Origin: Polyangia bacterium
Lineage (GTDB): Bacteria > Myxococcota_A > Polyangia > Nannocystales > Nannocystaceae
Assembly (NCBI GenBank): GCA_030430565.1
Contig: JAUIKS010000059.1
Location: forward strand, 1-33,208
Reading direction: 5' to 3'
DNA: 33,208 nucleotides
This document shows, piece by piece, positions 25,847 through 33,208 of this stretch (its first letter is position 1; every line of letters begins with the position of its first letter). A program made the translations under genes and the position numbers. Below the pieces are notes generated by a model. The model saw only the letters and a list, made by a program, of their open reading frames with translations, did not search any database and was not told the DNA's origin.

Positions 25847-26323
25847 GTGGACGTGACCGCCGTGAATCCAAAGCAGGAGCCCGCAGCTTCCGGGGAAGCA
25901 GTCAAAGCACCGACCGAAGGGACGGCGCCGACGGCCGCGCCGGTTCCAGCGACCGTCGCTGCGGCGGACACGACCGTGGCGCCGCCGTCACCGACCGCAA
26001 TCCCCGCGAGCAACACGCCGAGCGAGTCGAGCGCGACGCCGTCAGCCAGCACGAGTCCAGCGCCGGCGAAGCCGAGCGTCACGCGATCAACGAAGGGCTC
26101 CCGCGCCGGGATGTATCCCAACAATGTTCGCAAGTTGCGGCAAGCGGCGATGATGAGCAAAGCCGAACTCGCGCGTCGAGCTGGCGTCAGCCCGTTGACG
26201 ATCAATCGCGTCGAGGCCGGATGTCCATGCAGGATGGACACCAAGCGCAAGATCCTCGAAGCCCTCGGGCTTGATCCCACCGCGCGTCAAAAAGTGTTCC
26301 CAGACGTCGACCAGCAGGGTTGA
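25847..26323 (+). CDS. XRE-family helix-turn-helix protein with disordered N-terminus
   Basis: The 158-residue product has a Pro/Ala/Thr/Ser-rich, presumably disordered first 90 residues. A single Cro/C1-type helix-turn-helix (about 92-145) follows with NNVRKLRQAAMMSKAELARRAGVSPLTINRVEAG and RKILEALGL. A typical XRE domain binds an operator as a dimer, but no effector domain is visible, so control may depend on partner proteins or the flexible arm. The start is uncertain among three in-frame GTGs (25847, 25853, 25862) and none has a ribosome binding site. It is transcribed toward aroK with a 144-bp gap. Third-position GC is lower than in the neighbours. Confidence 0.8.
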   Translation: MDVTAVNPKQEPAASGEAVKAPTEGTAPTAAPVPATVAAADTTVAPPSPTAIPASNTPSESSATPSASTSPAPAKPSVTRSTKGSRAGMYPNNVRKLRQAAMMSKAELARRAGVSPLTINRVEAGCPCRMDTKRKILEALGLDPTARQKVFPDVDQQG

Positions 26324-26467
26324 CGCGTCGGCGGAAGCTTCGCGTCGCGTCGGCCTGGCGCTCATCTGAAGTTGGACCTCGTCATGCATTCATCGAATGC
26401 TCGTCGCGCGAGCGCGTGTTGACTCGCTTGCCGCCGATCGCGGGGGTGGACTACAACCTGCACCTCG

Positions 26468-27031
26468 ATGCAGCCCGAGCCGACATCAGGTCCTGGCTGT
26501 CCCGTGTTTCTCACGGGCATGATGGGCGCGGGAAAGTCGACGCTCGCGCCGCGCTTGGCCGCGCGGTGGCGAGCGGAGTGGGTCGATCTCGATGTCCGCG
26601 TTGAGCGCGTGTTCGGAGTGTCCATCCCGCAGCTGTTCGGGCGGGGAGAGAGCGCGTTTCGTCGACTCGAGAAGTGTGCGCTTCGCTCCCTGCTCCGTGA
26701 GCCGGGAGTGAGGGGTCGCACGCTCGTCGTAGCGACTGGCGGCGGGCTCGTGATCGATCCCGAGAATCGCGGCGAAATGGCGAAGGCGGGAGTCGTGGTC
26801 TACCTCCGCGTACCTGCAGCGACGCTCGCGGAGCGACTCGTGCGCTCTCGTGCGCTTGGAAACCGTCCCTTGCTAGGTGATACCCTGACTGGGGTGAAGG
26901 ACCGCATGAACGACCTGCTCACGCGGCGGTCTGCTCTGTACGCGACTGCGGCGTTCACGGTGGACGCGGACGGAACGTCCGACGAGTGCTTGGCGCGATT
27001 GCTGAGCACGCTCCAAAACCGTCACCCCTGA
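26468..27031 (+). CDS. aroK: Shikimate kinase
   Basis: The 187-residue P-loop kinase phosphorylates shikimate at the 3-hydroxyl. Walker A is GMMGAGKS (17-24). The substrate-binding DLD is at 40-42 and the FRRLE/R motif at 64-68. GGG is at 91-93 and the lid Arg lies in RPLLGD. The first residues (MQPEPTSGPG) are an extra tail. No strong ribosome binding site precedes the ATG at 26468. Its stop is 9 bp before aroB, so the two are surely co-transcribed. Three enzymes of the pathway (aroK, aroB, aroQ) are clustered here. Confidence 0.93.
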   Translation: MQPEPTSGPGCPVFLTGMMGAGKSTLAPRLAARWRAEWVDLDVRVERVFGVSIPQLFGRGESAFRRLEKCALRSLLREPGVRGRTLVVATGGGLVIDPENRGEMAKAGVVVYLRVPAATLAERLVRSRALGNRPLLGDTLTGVKDRMNDLLTRRSALYATAAFTVDADGTSDECLARLLSTLQNRHP

Positions 27032-27040
27032 GGTCCTCCC

Positions 27041-28228
27041 ATGAGCGAGCGACGTTCCTCGAGGAGTCGTAAGCGGCCCAAGCCACTCGCCCTCGATGTC
27101 CGAGTGCCGGTCGAGGATCAGAGCTACCCGGTGATCGTCGGGCCTGGCAGCCTCGATCGTCTCGGCGCGGAGCTGCGTCAACGTCTGGCGGGCGCGCGCA
27201 ACGTCGCGGTCATCAGCGACACCAACGTCGAGCCGCTCTATGGCGCGCGCGCGCGCAAGAGCCTCTCGGACGCGGGCCTCAACCCGATCACGATCACGAT
27301 CCCGGCGGGCGAGGCGAGCAAGTGCTCGACCGTGTTGTTCGACGTCATCGAGCAGCTGCTGCGCAGCGGCATGGGTCGGCGCGACGCGGTGGTCGCCCTC
27401 GGCGGCGGCGTCGTCGGCGATCTCGGCGGGCTCGCCGCGGCGCTGTTCATGCGCGGCATCGCGTTGATCCAGTGCCCAACCTCTTTACTCGCCCAGGTCG
27501 ACGCCTCGGTCGGCGGCAAGGTCGCGATCGATCTCCCCGTCGGCAAGAACTTGCTCGGCGCGTTTCACTTCCCGGTCGCGGTCCTCATCGACCCCGAGGT
27601 CCTCAGCACGCTCGACGATCGCAACCTCGGCTGCGGCATCGCCGAGATGCTCAAGCACGGCGCGCTGTTCTCCGCCGATCATTTTGTCCAGCTGATCGCG
27701 GCCGCGGATTCGCTCTACAGCCGCGACTTTGACGTCATCACGCCGTTGATCGCGACCTCGGTCGGTCTCAAGGGCGCCTGCGTTGGTCGTGATCCTTGGG
27801 AGCAGGGCGAAGCCGGCAAGGGGCGGGTGCTCCTCAACCTCGGGCACACGATCGGGCACGCGATCGAGGCCGCCTCCGACTACGAGCTCGCGCACGGCGA
27901 GGCGGTCGCGCTCGGGCTGCGGGCAGCAGCGCGCGTCTCGGAAGCGCGCGGCGTCGCCGAGCCGGGTCTCGAGGCGGCGATGACGAGCGCGCTCGCGGCC
28001 CTGCGCTTGCCGACCGATCTCGACGCGTGGCTCGGCGGTGAGCACGGGGAGGCGATCGAGCGGGCCCTCTCGCTCGATAAAAAGCGCAACGCCGGGCGCG
28101 TGAGCTACGTGGCGCTGGTTCGCCTCGGAGAACCTACAGTGCTCACCCTGTCGCCGCGAGAGGTGCTCATGAGCCTGCGCGAGACAGTGACGAGCGCCGC
28201 CAGCGACGAGGCCGCTTCGGCGGACTGA
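27041..28228 (+). CDS. aroB: 3-dehydroquinate synthase
   Basis: The 395-residue enzyme converts DAHP to 3-dehydroquinate using NAD and a divalent metal. The NAD-binding GGGVVGDLGG is at 121-130 and QCPTSLLAQVDASVGGK at 144-160. The metal ligands are Glu202 (GIAEMLKHG), His269 (NLGHT) and His285 (HGEAVALG). It is somewhat longer than the usual 360 residues because of a basic N-terminal tail (SERRSSRSRKRPK) and an Ala/Ser-rich C-terminus. It follows aroK by 9 bp. After its stop a 112-bp gap precedes the Roadblock gene. Confidence 0.95.
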   Translation: MSERRSSRSRKRPKPLALDVRVPVEDQSYPVIVGPGSLDRLGAELRQRLAGARNVAVISDTNVEPLYGARARKSLSDAGLNPITITIPAGEASKCSTVLFDVIEQLLRSGMGRRDAVVALGGGVVGDLGGLAAALFMRGIALIQCPTSLLAQVDASVGGKVAIDLPVGKNLLGAFHFPVAVLIDPEVLSTLDDRNLGCGIAEMLKHGALFSADHFVQLIAAADSLYSRDFDVITPLIATSVGLKGACVGRDPWEQGEAGKGRVLLNLGHTIGHAIEAASDYELAHGEAVALGLRAAARVSEARGVAEPGLEAAMTSALAALRLPTDLDAWLGGEHGEAIERALSLDKKRNAGRVSYVALVRLGEPTVLTLSPREVLMSLRETVTSAASDEAASAD

Positions 28229-28301
28229 AGCCCGGTCGCCGCGTTGGCGGGCGCGAACGCGAAACCGAGCGAGCCTCGGGCTTGACCTGCTCCGGATCTG
28301 T

Positions 28302-28328
28302 CTGACAACCTCCGGGGGCGCCTGTCAG
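28302..28328 (+). promoter_or_regulatory. Inverted repeat before the Roadblock gene
   Basis: CTGACA (28302-28307) and TGTCAG (28323-28328) form a perfect 6-bp dyad around 15 nt, ending 12 bp before the ATG of the Roadblock gene. A TTGACC hexamer lies about 30 bp upstream, without a matching -10 box. It may be an operator or a leader hairpin in the aroB-Roadblock gap. Confidence 0.4.
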
Positions 28329-28340
28329 CGCCGGAAAACC

Positions 28341-28700
28341 ATGCTCCCGGAAACGCTCAAGAAAATTGTCGATGGAACTCCAGGCGCCCAGGGCGTCATC
28401 ATCATGGGCTTCGATGGTATCGCCATCGAACAGTACAAGACGAGGAGCGCGCAGGACGTCGATCTCGAGACGATCGTGACCGAGTTCTCGTTCCGTTTTG
28501 ATGAACTCCGCAAGGCCGCGGAGAGCCTCGACCTCGGCGGCGTCACCGACATCACGATCAAGATGGATCGCGGCACGCTGCTGTTCCGCTCGCTCAACGA
28601 GGAGTTCTTCGTCGTCACGCTGCTCGACGACGCGAAGGGCTTCGGCCAGGGGCGCTGGCGCCTGCGTGCTGCTCAAAAGCCGCTGCTCAGCGATCTCTAG
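28341..28700 (+). CDS. Roadblock/LC7-domain protein
   Basis: The 119-residue product is a single Roadblock/LC7 domain: MLPETLKKIVDGTPGAQGVIIMGFDGIAIEQY, then two strands (VTDITIKMDRGTLLFRSLNEEFFVVTLLDD) and a C-terminal helix region. Roadblock proteins dimerise and often regulate small Ras-like GTPases. MglB, the partner of MglA, is the best-known myxobacterial example, but this one is not MglB by sequence or context. No GTPase gene is in the window. It lies 24 bp before aroQ in what looks like the same transcript, so it may be co-expressed with biosynthetic genes. The ATG at 28341 has only a weak GGA ahead. Confidence 0.88.
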   Translation: MLPETLKKIVDGTPGAQGVIIMGFDGIAIEQYKTRSAQDVDLETIVTEFSFRFDELRKAAESLDLGGVTDITIKMDRGTLLFRSLNEEFFVVTLLDDAKGFGQGRWRLRAAQKPLLSDL

Positions 28701-28724
28701 GCCTGACGGCTCGAGAACGGAATC

Positions 28725-29192
28725 GTGAGCCAGCCGTCCGCTCGGCCGTGGGTGCGCGTCATCCACGGGCCGAACCTCAACCTCCTCGGAGCGCGAGAGC
28801 CTGAGATCTACGGCTCTCGCTCGCTCGACGCGCTCAACACGTCGCTGCGCGAGCTCGCCGCGCAGCTCGACGTCGAGCTCGATCTGCGGCAGTCCAACCA
28901 CGAGGGGCAGATCATCGACTGGGTGCAGGAGTGCCGGCGAGTGGCCAGCCAGCGCTCGGTGGGACTGATCATCAACCCAGCCGGGTACACGCACACGAGC
29001 GTGGCGATTCAGGACGCGATCCGAGGCGTCTCGATCCCCGTGATCGAGGTCCATCTCAGCAACATCTACGGTCGGGAAGCCCTTCGACACTCCTCCGTCA
29101 CTGGTGTAGCTTGTGCCGGCGTCATCATGGGATTCGGGTTCGATTCCTACCTCTTGGCGCTCAAGCACCTCGCCGCCGAGCTCACTCGCTGA
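28725..29192 (+). CDS. aroQ: Type II 3-dehydroquinate dehydratase
   Basis: The 155-residue enzyme dehydrates 3-dehydroquinate to 3-dehydroshikimate. Signature segments are VIHGPNLNLLGAREPEIYG, with the catalytic Tyr in EIYG, and LRQSNHEGQIIDWVQ. IINPAGYTHTSVAIQDAI and VIEVHLSNIYGREALRHSSV, with the catalytic His, follow. It matches the dodecameric type II family in length. The GTG start lies 24 bp after the Roadblock stop. It is in the same run as aroB and aroK, so two consecutive steps (aroB then aroQ) plus aroK are encoded together; aroE, aroA and aroC are not in the window. Confidence 0.95.
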   Translation: MSQPSARPWVRVIHGPNLNLLGAREPEIYGSRSLDALNTSLRELAAQLDVELDLRQSNHEGQIIDWVQECRRVASQRSVGLIINPAGYTHTSVAIQDAIRGVSIPVIEVHLSNIYGREALRHSSVTGVACAGVIMGFGFDSYLLALKHLAAELTR

Positions 29193-29229
29193 CGCGCGGC
29201 CGTTCGCCTGAACGTTCCACGGAGTGTCC

Positions 29230-29712
29230 ATGCCTTCCGATTCCCGCGGCTCACAGTCTCTCCCTGACCTTCGTTACATCCACGAGCTGGCGAAGGTCTT
29301 CCAGCAGTACGAGCTCGGCGAAGTCGAGATCGAGACTGGCGAGCATCGCATCTTGCTCCGGAGACAGGTTGAGGGTGTCGCCGTCGCCGCGCCCCAAATC
29401 GCGCCCCAAGCCGTGCTCGCGCCCGCGCCTGCGGCGGCCCCAGAGGCGCCCGCAGCGGCGCCCGAGCCGGTCGGAGACTTTATCACCTCGCCCTTCGTCG
29501 GCACTTTCTACCGCTCTTCGAACCCCGACGCGCCGGCCTTCGTTGAGGTCGGCAGCAAGGTGTCTGCGGGGCAGACGCTCTGCATCGTCGAGGCGATGAA
29601 GCTGTTTAACGAGATCGAGGCCGAGTTCTCCTGCGTCATCGAGGAGGTCCTGGTCGATAACGCGCGCCCGGTCGAGTACGGCGCCAAGCTGTTCCGGGTC
29701 CGCAAGCTGTGA
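29230..29712 (+). CDS. accB: Biotin carboxyl carrier protein of acetyl-CoA carboxylase
   Basis: The 160-residue product has a helical N-terminus (YIHELAKVFQQYELGEVEIETG) and an Ala/Pro linker (about 52-80). The biotinyl domain has FITSPFVGTFYRSSNPDAPAF and EAMKLFNEIE, where Lys124 is the biotin site. The ATG at 29230 has GGAG 5 nt upstream, preferred over a GTG two codons earlier that overlaps that ribosome binding site. It lies 37 bp after aroQ and 7 bp before accC. Unlike the carrier at 7537-8181, it has the ordinary bacterial AccB layout, which points to fatty acid synthesis (inference). Confidence 0.95.
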   Translation: MPSDSRGSQSLPDLRYIHELAKVFQQYELGEVEIETGEHRILLRRQVEGVAVAAPQIAPQAVLAPAPAAAPEAPAAAPEPVGDFITSPFVGTFYRSSNPDAPAFVEVGSKVSAGQTLCIVEAMKLFNEIEAEFSCVIEEVLVDNARPVEYGAKLFRVRKL

Positions 29713-29719
29713 GCGCGCC

Positions 29720-31102
29720 GTGAGTACCAAGCGAGCGATCCGCAAAGTCCTGATTGCGAACCGAGGCGAGATCGCGCTTCGGGTGATTCGCGCCTGTCGT
29801 GAACTCGATATCCGCACCGTCGCGGTCTACTCGACGGTCGACGAGCACGCCCTGCACACACGCTTCGCCGACGAGGCCGTCTGCATCGGCCCGGGGCCCG
29901 CGACCCAGAGCTACCTCAACATCCCCAACATCATCGCGGCTGCTGAGCTGTCTGGCGCCGACGCGGTGCACCCGGGCTACGGCTTCCTGTCAGAGCGCGC
30001 GGACTTCGCCGAGGTCGTCGCGCGCTGCGGGATGACGCTGATCGGCCCCGACGCCGAGCACATGCGCCTGATGGGGGACAAGGTGCGCGCGCGCACCACC
30101 ATGAAGAAGGCTGGCGTGCCGGTTCTTCCTGGCACCGGCGTGCTCCAGAGCACCGCCGAGGCGCGGGAGGCTGCCGAGCGGATCGGCCTCCCCGTGATCC
30201 TCAAGGCCTCGGCCGGCGGAGGCGGGCGCGGCATGAAGATCGTGCGCGATATCGACGCGATCGGGCCGACGTTAGACACCGCGCAGGCAGAGGCCCTGGC
30301 GGCGTTTGGCTGCGGGGACATGTACCTCGAGCGTTACGTCGAGAGCCCGCGCCACGTCGAGATCCAGATCGTCGCGGACCAGCACGGCGGCGTCATGCAC
30401 CTGCTCGAGCGCGAGTGCTCGATTCAGCGCCGGCACCAGAAGGTGCTCGAGGAGGCGCCGTGCTCGGTCTTGAGCGACGAGGTCCGCGCCGCGATGTGCG
30501 AGGCCGCGATCAAGGGCGCGCAGGCGATTCGCTACCACTCGCTGGGGACCTTCGAGTTCCTGCTCGACGGCGACCGCTTCTACTTCATGGAGATGAACAC
30601 CCGGGTCCAGGTCGAGCACTGCGTGACCGAGATGATCACGGGGGTCGATCTCGTCCAGGAGCAGATTCGCTTGGCGACCGGCGAGCCGTTGGGGCATCTC
30701 GCGCGCACTTTTCGGGCGCGCGGACACGCCATCGAGTGCCGGATCAACGCCGAGGACCCCGTCAGTTTCGCGCCGCAGCCCGGTACGATCACCGCCCTCC
30801 ACTTCCCCGGAGGCGTGGGAGTGCGCGTCGACAGCCACATCTACCAGAACTACACGGTCTCCCCCCATTACGACTCGATGCTCGGGAAGATCATCGTGCA
30901 CGCGCCCGATCGAGCGTCCGCGATCCGGAGAATGCGCCGTACACTTGGGGAGTGCGTTATCGAGGGGATCGGCACCAACCTCGCGCTGCACCGCTGGTTG
31001 CTCAAGCAGGAGGCGTTCGTCAATGGTAATTACGACACGCATTTCCTCGAGAAGTCCCTGGACGCGGAGGCGATACGGCGTGAGGCCGACGCGCACTCAT
31101 AG
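29720..31102 (+). CDS. accC: Acetyl-CoA carboxylase biotin carboxylase
   Basis: The 460-residue protein begins IRKVLIANRGEIALRVIRACREL and has HPGYGFLSERADFAE. The ATP-grasp domain has ILKASAGGGGRGMKIV, MYLERYVESPRHVEIQI, ECSIQRRHQKVLEEAP and YFMEMNTRVQVEHCVTEMITGVDLV, and the C-terminal domain HAIECRINAEDP. All catalytic and ATP-binding motifs are intact. The GTG at 29720 is 7 bp after accB. It shares the family with the biotin carboxylase at 9943-11340 but is clearly distinct in sequence (for example RRHQKVLEEAP against RNHQKLIEESP), so they are old paralogues rather than a recent duplication. Confidence 0.95.
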   Translation: MSTKRAIRKVLIANRGEIALRVIRACRELDIRTVAVYSTVDEHALHTRFADEAVCIGPGPATQSYLNIPNIIAAAELSGADAVHPGYGFLSERADFAEVVARCGMTLIGPDAEHMRLMGDKVRARTTMKKAGVPVLPGTGVLQSTAEAREAAERIGLPVILKASAGGGGRGMKIVRDIDAIGPTLDTAQAEALAAFGCGDMYLERYVESPRHVEIQIVADQHGGVMHLLERECSIQRRHQKVLEEAPCSVLSDEVRAAMCEAAIKGAQAIRYHSLGTFEFLLDGDRFYFMEMNTRVQVEHCVTEMITGVDLVQEQIRLATGEPLGHLARTFRARGHAIECRINAEDPVSFAPQPGTITALHFPGGVGVRVDSHIYQNYTVSPHYDSMLGKIIVHAPDRASAIRRMRRTLGECVIEGIGTNLALHRWLLKQEAFVNGNYDTHFLEKSLDAEAIRREADAHS

Positions 31103-31125
31103 TAGGAAGCTGAACGTGAGGCGGG

Positions 31126-33208
31126 GTGGCGTTTAACCGGGAAAAAGCACTGGCGGCTGCCGCCAAGTACGCGGCGAAGGGTCAGCACGATCGCTCGGCC
31201 CGCGAGTACGCGGCGATCGTCGAGCACGATCCGAACGACATCCGCAGCTGGCTGATGCTCGCGGACTGCTTGATGCGCTCCGGCGACAAGCAGGGCGCGA
31301 TCGACAAGTACCTGCAGGTCGCCAAGTTCTACGCGAACGACAAGGAGCCGCAGAAGTCGATCGCCGTGTATCGGCAGATCCTCAACCTCGACCCCTCGCG
31401 GCTCGATATCCACCAAAAGGTCGCCGAGCTCTATCACACGCTCGGGCGCACCGGCGACGCCGTGGTGACCTACGAGTTCGTCGCGCAGTCGTACTTCCAG
31501 GCCGGCGAGATCGCCAAGGGCCTCGAGGGCTTCAAGCGCGTCGCGGAGCTCGAGCCCGGCGCGGTCGGCAAGCGCCTGCGCCTCGCGGAGCTGTACTCGC
31601 GCGAGGGCATGAAGAAGGAAGCCGTCGAGCACTTCCGTATCGCGGCCTCGCGCCTGCTCGCGGACCAGCGCATCGAGGACTACATCCGCGTCGCCGAGCG
31701 GCTCATCTATCACACTGACGACGAGCTGACGGTCCTGCGCACGCTGGCGCGGATCTACCTCGACCGCGGAGAGGCTCGGCGCGCGCTCGTCAAGCTCAAC
31801 GCGCTCCTGCGGGCCTCTCCCAGCGATCACGTCGGCCTCGAGCTGCTCGGGGAGACCTTCCTGAAGCTCGGCAAGCTCGACAAGGCCGTTCACGTCCTCG
31901 TCGAGCTCGCTCGCGAGCAGCGCAAGAAGGACGACATCAACAGCAAGCAGATCGCGGTTCGAGTCCTGCGCAAGGCGATCGAGCTCGAGCCTGACAACGT
32001 CGCCGATATCAAGGCGATGCTCTCGCAGATCGAGCAGGAGATCGAAGAGCTCAAGGCGAAGCGCAAGGACGACGAGGACGACGACGCGCTCGTGATCGAC
32101 ATGAGCGCGGACGACGGGCTCGACGTCGAGCTCGACATCGACATCGACATCGACCTCGGGGAGCCCGTCGAGGCGGAGTCCGCCGAGGAGGAAGAGTCGA
32201 CGACCTTCGAGCGGGTCGAGCACGCCGTCCCGGTCGCCGGCGTCGAGGCGGCCGCGACCAGCGAGTCCGTCGGGGACTCCATCGACCCGGCGGCGATCGA
32301 GAAGCTGCTCGTCGAGGTCCGCGTCTACATCAAGTACAAAATGTACGAGCACGCGCTTCGGCACCTCGAGGGCCTGTTCGCCGACGCGCCTGACCACGTC
32401 GACGCGCGCGAGCTAAAAGCCGAGATCCTCGAGGCGCTCACGCGCGAGGGCGACGCCGCCGATGAATTTGTGGCGCTCGCGGTGTTCGTCGCCGCGACCG
32501 ACATCCCGCGCGCGCGCGGGCTTCTCACCCGGGCCCTCAAGCTCGTGCCGAATCACAGCGAGGCCCAAGAGCTGCTTGACGCGCTGCCGACCGAGGCGGA
32601 TCTCGTCGAGAGCGAGCCCGCGCCGTCGCCAAACTCGGCTGCCCGTCTCGACTCCGTCCTGAAGAGCGCGACCAGCGGTCGATCGGACGGAAAGAGGCGA
32701 CCGCCGCCGCCGCCGCGTCGCGGCCCGCTCGGTAAACCGCCGAAGCGCGCCGTCGCGGACACGCGCGCTGGTGACGACGAGGCACAACAAGAAGACGTCG
32801 AGCAAGCGCTCGCGGAGGCGGCGGCCCACGCCGCCGCGCCGGAAGAGCAGCTCGACACGTCCCGAGCTCTGGAGGAGACCGGAGCGGACGTGACCGATTC
32901 GCCCGAGACCGAAGCGGCGGAAGCCGCTGAGGAGTCTGAAGCGATAGCAGAGGCGGAGGAGTCCGAAGCGGAGGCGGCGGAGTCCGAGGCGGAAGCGACG
33001 GAGGAACCCGAAGCGGAAGCGACGGAGGAACCCGAAGCGGAAGCGACGGAGGAACCCGAAGCGGAAGCGACGGAGGAACCCGAAGCGGAAGCGACGGAGG
33101 AACCCGAAGCGGAAGCAGCGGAGGAACCCGAAGCGGAGGCGACGGAGGAGCCCGAAGCGGAGGCGACGGAGGAGCCCGAAGCGGAGGCGACGGAGGAACC
33201 CGAAGCGG
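31126..33208 (+). CDS. TPR protein with acidic repeat tail, 3' end missing
   Basis: A GTG at 31126 starts MAFNREKALAAAAKYAAKG, 23 bp after accC. The window ends before the stop, so 694 residues are visible. Residues about 5-310 are TPR repeats (AAIVEHDPNDIRSWLMLADCL, IYRQILNLDPS-like, HFRIAASRLLAD). An acidic linker with IDIDIDL, a second TPR-like part (about 390-480), and a Pro/Arg patch (KRRPPPPPRRGP) follow. From about 610 on the protein is Glu/Ala-rich, ending in EEPEAEAT repeats. No signal peptide or transmembrane segment is seen, so it is probably a cytosolic scaffold. Large TPR proteins occur in myxobacterial motility machinery, but nothing here fixes a role. Confidence 0.85.
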   Translation, partial: MAFNREKALAAAAKYAAKGQHDRSAREYAAIVEHDPNDIRSWLMLADCLMRSGDKQGAIDKYLQVAKFYANDKEPQKSIAVYRQILNLDPSRLDIHQKVAELYHTLGRTGDAVVTYEFVAQSYFQAGEIAKGLEGFKRVAELEPGAVGKRLRLAELYSREGMKKEAVEHFRIAASRLLADQRIEDYIRVAERLIYHTDDELTVLRTLARIYLDRGEARRALVKLNALLRASPSDHVGLELLGETFLKLGKLDKAVHVLVELAREQRKKDDINSKQIAVRVLRKAIELEPDNVADIKAMLSQIEQEIEELKAKRKDDEDDDALVIDMSADDGLDVELDIDIDIDLGEPVEAESAEEEESTTFERVEHAVPVAGVEAAATSESVGDSIDPAAIEKLLVEVRVYIKYKMYEHALRHLEGLFADAPDHVDARELKAEILEALTREGDAADEFVALAVFVAATDIPRARGLLTRALKLVPNHSEAQELLDALPTEADLVESEPAPSPNSAARLDSVLKSATSGRSDGKRRPPPPPRRGPLGKPPKRAVADTRAGDDEAQQEDVEQALAEAAAHAAAPEEQLDTSRALEETGADVTDSPETEAAEAAEESEAIAEAEESEAEAAESEAEATEEPEAEATEEPEAEATEEPEAEATEEPEAEATEEPEAEAAEEPEAEATEEPEAEATEEPEAEATEEPEA
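33001..33208 (+). repeat. 24-bp tandem repeat encoding EEPEAEAT
   Basis: The unit begins GAGGAACCCGAAGCGGAAGC and is 24 bp. It repeats about 8.7 times to the window edge, in frame with the TPR gene. Most copies differ at only one or two bases, which indicates recent expansion. The array probably continues beyond the window. Confidence 0.9.

Overview
This is a high-GC bacterial window with coding bias toward G/C at third positions. It looks like a myxobacterium, probably of the Nannocystaceae/Haliangium kind. The reasons are a Hanks-type kinase fused to tetratricopeptide (TPR) repeats, a lipoprotein with a long Thr/Gly linker and a Cys-rich C-terminus, several other TPR proteins, a stand-alone Roadblock protein, GTG starts, and many low-complexity protein tails. 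The taxon is inferred from gene content only. No tRNA, rRNA, CRISPR array, transposase or phage gene was seen.

Layout. (1) 1-1.5 kb: the 3' part of a gene for a Lys-rich then Asp/Gly-rich protein, a terminator, and a 56-residue poly-Thr protein. (2) 1.6-4.8 kb: a large membrane Ser/Thr kinase with a TPR C-terminus, minus strand. (3) 4.9-6.07 kb: about 1.2 kb with no credible gene but dense structure: A/T tracts, a leftward terminator, a 38-bp dyad, a second hairpin, about 19 phased TATC-like motifs, and a nested rightward terminator. (4) 6.1-7.5 kb: a DoxX-like membrane protein divergent from a LysR regulator. (5) 7.5-11.3 kb: a minus-strand acyl-CoA carboxylase operon (biotin carboxylase, carboxyltransferase, biotin carrier). 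(6) 11.4-17.5 kb: RNase Z with a repetitive basic tail, a lipoprotein, remnants of a cyclic-nucleotide-binding gene, a TPR protein, a small acidic protein, and an outer-membrane barrel-like protein. (7) 17.5-21.2 kb: an ECF sigma factor with a ZAS/FecR/TPR-like anti-sigma partner, an unknown protein, and an HU/IHF-like protein with a Ser-rich tail. (8) 21.3-25.4 kb: a divergent PEP-utilising-type enzyme, a small unknown protein, and glycerol kinase. (9) 25.8-33.2 kb: a rightward run of an XRE regulator, aroK, aroB, a Roadblock protein, aroQ, accB, accC, and a TPR protein cut by the window end.

The last block couples three shikimate-pathway enzymes (AroB, AroQ, AroK) to the biotin carrier and biotin carboxylase of acetyl-CoA carboxylase, with a Roadblock protein between them. 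The window therefore has two biotin carboxylase/biotin carrier pairs. The 7.5-11.3 kb set carries its own carboxyltransferase and probably serves acyl-CoA metabolism. The 29-31 kb set has no carboxyltransferase beside it and is the likelier fatty-acid-synthesis pair.

The least explained part is the structured, gene-free 5.2-6.03 kb stretch, which is bracketed by terminators pointing outward.
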